Shown piece after piece: positions 1-5,436 of a stretch of 5,728 bases of DNA; the first letter of the stretch is position 1; each line of letters opens with the position of its first letter. The stretch covers positions 1-5,728 of the forward strand of contig CANHNT010000132.1 in the NCBI GenBank assembly GCA_947461985.1, read 5' to 3'. Both the position numbers and the translations under genes were made by a program. The notes under the pieces are model-generated. The model searched no databases. It was not told where the DNA came from and was given only the letters and a program-made list of their open reading frames with translations. Origin of the DNA: Bacteroidota bacterium. Its GTDB lineage: Bacteria; Bacteroidota; Bacteroidia; Chitinophagales; Chitinophagaceae.

Positions 1-386
1 AATTTAATGGAAGAAATTTCGATATTTTTATCAATCGGTTTTAGCATGTCATACATTGTGAGTGCTACAATAGACGCACCATGCATGGCCTCTACCTCTA
101 CGCCTGTTTTATAAATGGTGGCTACTTCTACAAAAATATGAACAGTTAAATGTTCAATTTCATAACGAATATTAGTGTATTCAATCGGTAACGGATGGCA
201 ATCAGGAATGACATCACTTGTTTTTTTTACAGCCAATAAACCTGCTGCTCTCGAAAACTCAAATACATCCCCTTTTGGAACTCGTTTTTCAACAATTGCT
301 TTTATTGTTTCTTCACTGCTCACTTTTAATTGTGCTGTTGCCGTTGCAAATCGTAAAGTACTAATTTTATTAAGGATATCAACCAT
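1..386 (-). CDS. moaC: Cyclic pyranopterin monophosphate synthase MoaC, C-terminal part outside window
   Basis: MoaC acts in the cytoplasm with MoaA to turn GTP into cyclic pyranopterin monophosphate, the first intermediate of molybdenum cofactor synthesis; MoaC converts 3',8-cyclo-7,8-dihydroGTP. The reverse strand from the ATG at 386 reads 128 codons without a stop and runs off the left edge. Family landmarks are visible: KGDVFEFSRAAG near residues 38-49 with the conserved Lys38, SDVIPDCHPLP at 57-67 with His64, TGVEVEAMHGAS at 94-105 with Glu97 and Glu99, and YDMLKPIDK at 112-120, where Asp113 and Lys116 match the spacing of E. coli Asp128 and Lys131. The start MVDI is the usual family start. 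MoaC alone is about 160 residues, so at least 30 are missing. The wording AMHGASIVALT resembles the MoaC half of the Bacteroidota MoaC/MoaB fusion as I remember it, but the second half would lie outside. It is divergent from mtgA and functionally unrelated to it. Identity is near certain; fusion status is unknown. Confidence 0.95.
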   Translation of the reverse strand, partial: MVDILNKISTLRFATATAQLKVSSEETIKAIVEKRVPKGDVFEFSRAAGLLAVKKTSDVIPDCHPLPIEYTNIRYEIEHLTVHIFVEVATIYKTGVEVEAMHGASIVALTMYDMLKPIDKNIEISSIK

Positions 387-390
387 GATA

Positions 391-419
391 CAAATTTAGT
401 AGAAAGTAGTTAGTACAAA
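391..419 (-). promoter_or_regulatory. Candidate Bacteroidota-type promoter for moaC
   Basis: On the minus strand TAAATTTG (398 to 391) matches the Bacteroidota -7 consensus TAnnTTTG exactly. A TTTG (419 to 416) lies 17 bases upstream as a possible -33 element. The -7 box ends only 4 bases before the moaC ATG, so the transcript would start at or very near the start codon. The region is A/T-rich, so a chance match is possible. Confidence 0.35.
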
Positions 420-516
420 GTATAAAGATTGGAGAATTTATTTTACTACAGAGATTGAAGTGGTTTTAACACAAAGCCAAGTAACGGTTGTAGTTTAGGT
501 TTTCTTGTGTTTCATT

Positions 517-550
517 TTTGTTTTTTTTATAGAATTTGATATTACATTTG
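517..550 (+). promoter_or_regulatory. Candidate Bacteroidota-type promoter for mtgA-asd
   Basis: TACATTTG at 543-550 matches the -7 consensus TAnnTTTG exactly, and TTTG at 517-520 lies 22 bases upstream in the -33 position. The box ends 5 bases before the GTG at 556, which I take as the mtgA start. If real, it argues against translation starting at the upstream in-frame TTG at 505, because that would put the promoter inside the gene. The T-rich sequence makes chance matches easy. Confidence 0.35.
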
Positions 551-555
551 TTGCT

Positions 556-1290
556 GTGGCTAAAAAGAAAACTCCTTCTACATTTTTTATTAAACTGAAA
601 CGTTTTGTTTTAGGATTAATTATTGCGAATATATTATTCATTGTATTAACAAAGTGGATTAATACCCCAATGACTACGGTCATGATTGGCTCCATCATTA
701 AAGGAAATGGGTTAACAAGATCGTATATTTCCTACGATGAAATGGGACGAAATGCCAAGCTAGCTGTGATTTGTAGCGAAGACCAACTTTTTCCTGACCA
801 TAATGGATTTGATATGGATGCGATTAAAAAAGCGATGAAATACAATAACGATCCAAAACATAAAAAGACATTGGGCGCTTCAACCATTTCGCAACAAACA
901 GCAAAAAATGTTTTTCTTTGGAATGGAAGAAACTGGTTTCGTAAAGGACTAGAAGTTTACCATACCTTTATGATAGAACTCATTTGGGGTAAAAAAAGAA
1001 TTTTAGAAACCTATTTGAATGTTGCCGAAATGGGGAAAGGCATTTTTGGCATTCAAGCAGCATCTCAATTTTATTTTAAAAAAGAGGCAAAAAATTTAAC
1101 GAAAAGTGAAGCGGCTTGGATTGCTGTCATCCTTCCAAATCCGGCAGTTTGGAGTGTAGAAAATCCATCTTCATCATTGGTAAGAAAACACAATTGGATT
1201 TTGAAACAAATGAATAATTTGGATGACGATCCTGAAACGATGAAATTAATTAACGATATTACAATTAATAAAAAAAGCAATAAAAAATGA
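556..1290 (+). CDS. mtgA: Monofunctional biosynthetic peptidoglycan glycosyltransferase (GT51)
   Basis: MtgA polymerises lipid II into glycan strands at the outer face of the inner membrane and lacks a transpeptidase domain. From GTG 556 the product is 244 residues, normal for the family. A basic stretch (KKK, KLKR) precedes one membrane segment at about residues 17-32, then the GT51 domain follows. Catalytic motif I is EDQLFPDHNGFD at 75-86, with the first catalytic Glu75. Motif II is GASTISQQTAKNVFL at 107-121. RKGLE at 129-133 and KKRILETYLN at 146-155 are the later motifs, followed by EMGKGIFGIQAASQFYF at 158-174. No in-frame ATG precedes the membrane segment: the first is at 670, inside the mature protein. 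The choice is therefore GTG 556 or TTG 505. I prefer GTG because the 17 extra residues are T-tract-encoded and hydrophobic and lie before the basic stretch. The last four bases overlap the asd start (ATGA), suggesting translational coupling. Function is confident; the start is about 60% sure. Confidence 0.93.
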   Translation: MAKKKTPSTFFIKLKRFVLGLIIANILFIVLTKWINTPMTTVMIGSIIKGNGLTRSYISYDEMGRNAKLAVICSEDQLFPDHNGFDMDAIKKAMKYNNDPKHKKTLGASTISQQTAKNVFLWNGRNWFRKGLEVYHTFMIELIWGKKRILETYLNVAEMGKGIFGIQAASQFYFKKEAKNLTKSEAAWIAVILPNPAVWSVENPSSSLVRKHNWILKQMNNLDDDPETMKLINDITINKKSNKK

Positions 1291-2276
1291 AAATAGCTGT
1301 TGTAGGTGCTACTGGTTTGGTGGGTAACAAAATTTTACAAGTTTTAGAAGAACGAAATTTCCCAGTGACAGATCTCATTCCAGTTGCATCCGAAAAATCA
1401 ATTGGAAAAGAAGTTTCATTTAATGGAAAGAAATATAAAGTCGTTTCCTATCAAGATGCCATTGCTGCAAAACCAAGCATAGCCATATTTTCAGCAGGAC
1501 GAACAACCTCGTTAGAACTAGCACCCAAGTTTGCCGAAGCAGGCATTTATGTCATCGACAATTCATCGGCATGGCGAATGAACCCCAACAATAAATTAAT
1601 TGTGCCAGAAGTTAACGGACATGTGTTGACCAAAAACGATTACATCATTGCCAACCCCAATTGCTCCACCATACAAATGGTGATGGTGTTAAAACCCTTG
1701 CATTTAAAATATAAAATTAAACGTGTAGTGGTTTCCACCTATCAGTCGGTAACGGGCACAGGCGTAAAAGCGGTATCGCAACTCAACAACGAACGCAACA
1801 ACATTGAAGGCGAAAAAGTCTATCCATATCAAATTGATATGAACATCATTCCTCAAATAGATGTGTTTACCGACAACGGATATACCAAAGAGGAAATGAA
1901 AATGATTTTGGAAACCAAAAAAATACTGCAAGACGAAAGCATCCAAGTGACAGCAACTTGTGTGCGCATTCCTGTGATGGGAGGCCACAGCGAAAGCGTG
2001 AATATTGAGTTTGAAAACGATTTCGATTTAGCAGAAGTAAAAACACGTTTAGAAAATTTTGATGGCATCACCGTCGTTGATGACATTGCCAATTTGCAAT
2101 ACCCAATGCCTTTGCATGCACACGACAAAGACGATGTGTTTGTGGGCAGACTTCGTCGCGATGAAACCCAAGCCAATACCTTAAACTGCTGGATAGTTTC
2201 CGACAATTTACGCAAAGGTGCAGCCACCAATGCGGTTCAAATTGCAGAGAAATTAGTGCAAGAAAAATTTGTTTAA
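1287..2276 (+). CDS. asd: Aspartate-semialdehyde dehydrogenase
   Basis: Asd reduces L-aspartyl-4-phosphate to L-aspartate-4-semialdehyde with NADPH in the cytoplasm. This is the branch point to diaminopimelate, lysine, threonine and methionine. The 329-residue length is typical. The N-terminal Rossmann domain begins with GATGLVG (residues 7-13), which binds NADP; SAGRTTS at 69-75 also fits the family. The catalytic cysteine is Cys126 in ANPNCSTIQMV. Gln153 in STYQSVTGTG, Arg227 and His234 in VRIPVMGGHSESV complete the active site. The C-terminal segment SDNLRKGAATNAVQIAE at 305-321 is the usual helix packing on the NADP domain. All key residues are present. The ATG overlaps the mtgA stop as ATGA, and the leader is A-rich with no Shine-Dalgarno motif, as is normal in Bacteroidota. 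G+C rises from about 38% near the start to about 50% in later parts, which may reflect selection on codons or local recombination. Confidence 0.97.
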   Translation: MKIAVVGATGLVGNKILQVLEERNFPVTDLIPVASEKSIGKEVSFNGKKYKVVSYQDAIAAKPSIAIFSAGRTTSLELAPKFAEAGIYVIDNSSAWRMNPNNKLIVPEVNGHVLTKNDYIIANPNCSTIQMVMVLKPLHLKYKIKRVVVSTYQSVTGTGVKAVSQLNNERNNIEGEKVYPYQIDMNIIPQIDVFTDNGYTKEEMKMILETKKILQDESIQVTATCVRIPVMGGHSESVNIEFENDFDLAEVKTRLENFDGITVVDDIANLQYPMPLHAHDKDDVFVGRLRRDETQANTLNCWIVSDNLRKGAATNAVQIAEKLVQEKFV

Positions 2277-2456
2277 AGGGATGACGGATGGCTGTTGTCG
2301 GTTGACAGGAATGCAACTTTTTTGAAGGTCGACGACATTTACTTTCTGCATTGAAATTGCCCCTGTTCCGTAATTCGGAATCACTCACTGAAATGAGAAG
2401 TATTTTGCGAGGATATTTTAAAAATATATTCCATGATGAAATGGATACTTTAATAT
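2277..2456. other. Convergent intergenic region between asd and apaG
   Basis: These 180 bases separate two genes facing each other, so one or more terminators are expected. The first part (to about 2395) is unusually G+C-rich for noncoding DNA here (52 of 120 bases at 2281-2400), while 2401-2460 has only 12 G/C of 60. Small inverted repeats are visible. TGTTGTCG (2293-2300) can pair with CGACGACA (2330-2337) through one G-U pair. GTTG/CAAC (2301-2304 and 2314-2317) is followed by six T. TTCCG/CGGAA lies at 2366-2380, and ATATTTT/AAAATAT at 2413-2427. No ORF here looks like a real protein. It could be ordinary terminator DNA or a remnant of a dispersed repeat. Confidence 0.5.
2364..2383. terminator. 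Small hairpin, possible bidirectional terminator
   Basis: TTCCG (2366-2370) and CGGAA (2376-2380) form a perfect 5-bp stem around TAATT. TG (2364-2365) and CA (2382-2383) can extend it across a one-base bulge. It sits midway between the convergent asd and apaG genes, where a shared terminator would be expected. There is no T-tract directly beyond it on either strand, so it is a weak candidate. Confidence 0.2.
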
Positions 2457-2843
2457 TTAATTCAACTTATGAGGCGCAACCAACTCAAACTCTGGTATAT
2501 TGATGCTGAACATTTTTTTATTCAACATATTCTCCATTTGGTATTTGCCCAACATTCGGCCTATTTCTGTGCGAATGCTTACACCCGACATATATTGAAA
2601 AGATTCGCCTGGTTCTAAAATGGGTTGTTGACCCACAACCCCTTCTCCTTCTACCTCTCTGTGAGTAGCGTTGCTGTCAAAAATTTGCCAATGTCGGCGC
2701 AACAGTTTGATAGGGAAATTTGAAAAATTATCAATAGACACCCTATAGGCAAATGCATGTTCATTGAGCAATGGATTAGATTGTTCATTGTTGTAAAATG
2801 TTTCTACTGTTATACTTATGCCTTCGGTTATGAGTTGTACCAT
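2457..2843 (-). CDS. apaG: ApaG domain protein
   Basis: This 128-residue protein belongs to the ApaG (DUF525) family, a single fibronectin-type-III-like beta fold. The fold is expected to be cytoplasmic, and I see no signal peptide or membrane segment. The family is often named Co2+/Mg2+ efflux protein because of cation-resistance phenotypes in enterobacteria, but its biochemical role is not settled and it is not a transporter by sequence. Diagnostic features are AFAYRVSIDNFS (30-41), LLRRHWQIFDSN (47-58), GEGVVGQQPILEPGESFQY (66-84) with the family core GxGVVGxQP, and MLGKYQM (97-103) followed by FSINIPEFEL (112-121). Length and motif order are normal and the gene looks intact. It follows the HExxH gene by 39 bases and may be the last gene of the minus-strand unit. 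TACTTTTA at 2867-2860 differs from the -7 consensus by one base, so a separate promoter cannot be excluded. In many proteobacteria apaG lies beside apaH, but no apaH is visible here. Confidence 0.95.
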   Translation of the reverse strand: MVQLITEGISITVETFYNNEQSNPLLNEHAFAYRVSIDNFSNFPIKLLRRHWQIFDSNATHREVEGEGVVGQQPILEPGESFQYMSGVSIRTEIGRMLGKYQMENMLNKKMFSINIPEFELVAPHKLN

Positions 2844-2882
2844 GATTTTCAGTGTTTCGTAAAAGTATGATTATTTTTTTTT

Positions 2883-3215
2883 CTAACGTTTTTTTGATTT
2901 AAAAATTATAATTTCTTTAAGAATATTCGCGTCTAATTCGGCATTTCTTGCTTCTATTTCTAAAGGATTATTATAATATCCAAACTGAAAACTGTATTTT
3001 ATGTATTTGTATAAAAATATAAAAGCACCTTCTCGTTTCCATTGTTTAATATGCATCACTTCGTGCCGCAATAATTCGGTGTTATTGATGATTTCTTCTT
3101 TAGAAATGCTGTGTAAATAAATGGTATTAAAGAAAACAATGGCACAATGATTGCTTCGCAATTTGGTAGCTGCGATTTTTGCTATCCAAGATTTTTCTTT
3201 AATAAAGACGTTCAT
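2883..3215 (-). CDS. Small HExxH metallopeptidase-like protein, possibly DUF4157-related
   Basis: This 110-residue protein has no assured function. It carries a zinc-peptidase signature HEVMHIKQW at residues 51-59, where His51, Glu52 and His55 would be two metal ligands and the catalytic base. NPLEIEARNAELD at 83-95 supplies Glu86 and Glu88 as candidates for a third ligand, the layout of gluzincin-like small domains. The N-terminal part (FIKEKSW, then AIVFFNTIYLH at 25-35) resembles small Bacteroidota proteins that I recall being labelled DUF4157, but I cannot run a profile search. There is no signal peptide; a mildly hydrophobic stretch (GAFIFLYKYI, 63-72) is too short and charged for a clear membrane helix. 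The C-terminus is lysine-rich. Its ATG directly follows the bcp TAA with no gap, so its translation probably depends on bcp. It is much smaller than typical secreted metallopeptidases. Whether it cleaves anything is unknown. That it is a real gene is likely, given its motifs and packing. Confidence 0.85.
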   Translation of the reverse strand: MNVFIKEKSWIAKIAATKLRSNHCAIVFFNTIYLHSISKEEIINNTELLRHEVMHIKQWKREGAFIFLYKYIKYSFQFGYYNNPLEIEARNAELDANILKEIIIFKSKKR

Positions 3216-3680
3216 TTATTTCCATAATTTTAAAATCTGTTCTGCGTGCTCTTTCGATTTTACTTTGTCGATGATGTGTGCAATTTTTCCTGCCTCATCA
3301 ATTAAAAAAGTAGTTCGCAAAACACCCATATATTTTCTGCCATACATGCTTTTTTCACCCCAAACCTTATATTTTTCTAAAGTGGCATGGTCCGTATCGG
3401 CTAATAAATGATAGGGCAATTGTTGTTTTTCAACAAATTTCACATGTGATGCTTCATCATCAGGACTCATGCCAATCACTTCCATTCCTGCTTTTGTCAA
3501 TGCTGAATAATGATCACGGAGGTTGCATGCTTCTACCGTGCAAGTGGGTGTCATGTCTTTTGGATAAAAAAACAAAACGACTTTTTTGCCGATAAAATCT
3601 TTTAACGCTATTTTTTTACCTTCTTGATTTTTTAAAGAAAAGGCTGGTGCTTTTTTGCCAATTTCGAGTGTTGTTGCCAT
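3216..3680 (-). CDS. bcp: Thioredoxin-dependent thiol peroxidase (Bcp / peroxiredoxin Q)
   Basis: Bcp reduces hydrogen peroxide and organic hydroperoxides in the cytoplasm and is recycled by thioredoxin. At 154 residues it has the normal length of the AhpC/TSA Bcp subfamily. The start KKAPAFSLKNQEGK (9-22) leads into the thioredoxin fold with VVLFFYPKDMTPTCTVEAC at 34-52. Cys47 is the peroxidatic cysteine, and Cys52, five residues later, is the resolving cysteine of the atypical 2-Cys Bcp type. NLRD (53-56), the stretch VIGMSPDD (68-75) and Arg122 in LRTTFLID (121-128) also fit. Residue 46 is Thr where many Bcp proteins have Gly (PGCT); I take this as a tolerated variant. The gene begins 4 bases after the M23 gene stop, and its stop codon touches the start codon of the HExxH gene, so all three are probably cotranscribed. 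No separate promoter is evident. Confidence 0.96.
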   Translation of the reverse strand: MATTLEIGKKAPAFSLKNQEGKKIALKDFIGKKVVLFFYPKDMTPTCTVEACNLRDHYSALTKAGMEVIGMSPDDEASHVKFVEKQQLPYHLLADTDHATLEKYKVWGEKSMYGRKYMGVLRTTFLIDEAGKIAHIIDKVKSKEHAEQILKLWK

Positions 3681-3684
3681 AATT

Positions 3685-5409
3685 TTATCTTGTTAATGTG
3701 TAACTTATTTTTTGAACATTATTGTTTTCATCATAAGCCGTAACTAACAGTTGATGTGTTCCTAAAGGAAAATGATCATCCATTTCATAATAAAAATGAT
3801 CTCCTTTTTGTACGATTCTCAACCATTGTCCATCTATAAAAGCTTCTACTTTTTTTACAGATGTTGTTTCGTCTTTCGCTACAAAATTAAGTTGTTTAAG
3901 ATTCCCTACACGAGTGTTATTTTTTATAGTAGATAGAATAGTGGGTGCTTTTTGATCAATAACGATTTCGTATTTCCCAAAGTCACGAATGGTTGCTTTT
4001 ACTTTACCGTTTACCAATGTGGCTGCTTTACCTTTTTTAGTCGTTTCAGTTCCATAAGGATAACGAACAACAGCAATTTTATCTTTTAGTGAAATAGGGA
4101 TTGTTGTTTTTGGAACAAATAGAATATCAAAATAAGTATGCAAAGGCACTTCGGGAGTGTGCACTTGATACAAATGAGAATATTCAGAAGTAGCTGGTTT
4201 TATGGATGAAGTAAAATAAATATTATCATACAATTGTTCTGGTGCTAATACAAAGCTCATATTATCATTTTGAAATGAGTTTTTGCTGCCAGCAATAAAC
4301 TCATTGTTGCCCACCATTTTTGCAGCAGGTTTATTACTTTTAATTGTAAATGACAAACTCGATTTATTATAACGAGTATCATACACTTCAATTCGAATAT
4401 TTTTTGAAGTGCCTGCCGGCAAATCTATTACGCCATTAGTATTACTAAAGTCTTTATAAACTGGTAATTTGTCGTTAGGAAGTCTTCGGCAAAGTTGAAT
4501 CCAAGGGCCGTTTTTTTTCTTTATTTTATAATCGGCTATGGCATTCATATATCGAGTAATGTCGTACGAAATATTGTCCATTTGCCAAGCAAAAAAGGGC
4601 TTGTCATCCACATACATGTTCATTTCAAAAATGCCTAATGTGCTAGTGGCTATTTCCATAAAATCATCTCCAGCAATGCCAAAAAATACTTTATCAGAAT
4701 GAATGACCATAATTTCTTTCGATAATTTATTTTTGAAAATAGGATACACAACAGGACTTTGATTGTATATGCTTTTAGTGCCATCATACATTGCTAATTT
4801 TTTTAGCAAGGGTGCTTTGCCATCTTTCCAATTAAAAAACAACAAACCATTTAAAGGCGCTTCTGTTTTTGTATCTCTTATTTCTAAATGAAGATGTGGA
4901 CCTTGTGATGAACCCGTATTGCCACTCCATGCAATAAAAGCACCTTTTCTTACAGGAAACTGGTGTGGCAAAAAAGGAATATCTATATTCCAGTCTTTAT
5001 TTTTGTATTGTTGTGCTCTAATATAACTTTCTAACTCAGGATAAAATTTATTCAAATGAGCATACAACGTAGTGTATGCACCATGCGTAATGTAAATAGC
5101 GTTTCCAAAACCACCAGCTTCAATTTTTACTCGAGAAACATAGCCATCCGCTACATTTCTTACAATTTGGTTTTCTTTTCCTTCAGTTCTTATATCTACT
5201 CCAGAGTGAAAATGATTTGGACGGCATTCGCCAAAATTACCAACAATAGAAATTGGAATGTCTACTGGATTTTGAAACGTAGTAGGATAATTTTTCTTTG
5301 GAAAAAATGTTTGAGCGTTTAAAAAAATCGAACTTCCCAAATAAATTAGGGTGAGTAACGATGCTCGATTAAACAGGATCGATTTTCGCTTTGTAAGGTT
5401 ATTTTTCAT
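3685..5409 (-). CDS. Secreted M23 family metallopeptidase
   Basis: This 574-residue protein is a probable zinc endopeptidase of the LytM/M23 type, expected to cut peptidoglycan peptide bridges in the periplasm or at the cell surface. A Sec signal peptide is visible: basic residues at 5-9 (TKRKS) and about residue 15, a hydrophobic core at 18-30, and a likely signal peptidase I cut after NA at 31-32. There is no lipobox cysteine. The catalytic domain lies at about 50-190. HFHSGVD holds the first HxxxD (His68, Asp72), YAHL has His118, and GPHLHLEI has the HxH pair His172 and His174, so the zinc site looks complete. VADGYVSRV (86-94) and GGFGNAIYITHG (99-110) are typical of the family. The remaining two thirds are beta-rich without a motif I can name; the last 90 residues (APTILSTI onward, with GTHQLLVTAYDENNN) look like an Ig-like domain. 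It starts 27 bases after the lspA stop. Large size with a long C-terminal region is seen in other Bacteroidota M23 proteins. Substrate is inferred. Confidence 0.93.
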   Translation of the reverse strand: MKNNLTKRKSILFNRASLLTLIYLGSSIFLNAQTFFPKKNYPTTFQNPVDIPISIVGNFGECRPNHFHSGVDIRTEGKENQIVRNVADGYVSRVKIEAGGFGNAIYITHGAYTTLYAHLNKFYPELESYIRAQQYKNKDWNIDIPFLPHQFPVRKGAFIAWSGNTGSSQGPHLHLEIRDTKTEAPLNGLLFFNWKDGKAPLLKKLAMYDGTKSIYNQSPVVYPIFKNKLSKEIMVIHSDKVFFGIAGDDFMEIATSTLGIFEMNMYVDDKPFFAWQMDNISYDITRYMNAIADYKIKKKNGPWIQLCRRLPNDKLPVYKDFSNTNGVIDLPAGTSKNIRIEVYDTRYNKSSLSFTIKSNKPAAKMVGNNEFIAGSKNSFQNDNMSFVLAPEQLYDNIYFTSSIKPATSEYSHLYQVHTPEVPLHTYFDILFVPKTTIPISLKDKIAVVRYPYGTETTKKGKAATLVNGKVKATIRDFGKYEIVIDQKAPTILSTIKNNTRVGNLKQLNFVAKDETTSVKKVEAFIDGQWLRIVQKGDHFYYEMDDHFPLGTHQLLVTAYDENNNVQKISYTLTR

Positions 5410-5436
5410 GTGATTTATGTGTGTAGGTTTAAATTT

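Noticed and set aside
175..399. Plus-strand ORF of 74 codons
   Set aside because: It is the antisense shadow of moaC, whose motifs on the minus strand are unmistakable; the protein has no family features.
401..422. Short direct repeat AAAGTA (403-408 and 417-422) before moaC as a possible operator
   Set aside because: Six-base A/T-rich repeats are expected by chance here, and there is no symmetry or known binding motif.
495..698. Minus-strand ORF of 67 codons in the mtgA start region
   Set aside because: Antisense to the membrane segment of mtgA and over the intergenic promoter region; low complexity and no recognisable motif.
1270..1277. A-run followed by G (seven A then G) near the end of mtgA as a possible programmed frameshift site
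   Set aside because: The codon phase (AAA AAA AGC) is not the standard X XXY YYZ arrangement, it is 5 codons from the stop, and A-runs are common in this DNA.
1704..2388. Three minus-strand ORFs (94, 125 and 106 codons) over asd
   Set aside because: All are antisense to an intact asd, probably open only because of the higher G+C there. The 106-codon one runs into the intergenic region but resembles nothing I know.
2306..2508. Plus-strand open frame without early start codon crossing the intergenic region into antisense apaG
   Set aside because: It has no start before an internal ATG around 2392, no recognisable similarity, and runs antisense to the end of apaG; probably chance.
3151..3411. 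Plus-strand ORF of 86 codons
   Set aside because: Antisense to bcp and the HExxH gene, both with clear family motifs on the minus strand.
5056..5322. Plus-strand ORF of 88 codons
   Set aside because: Antisense to the catalytic domain of the M23 peptidase, with no protein-like features.
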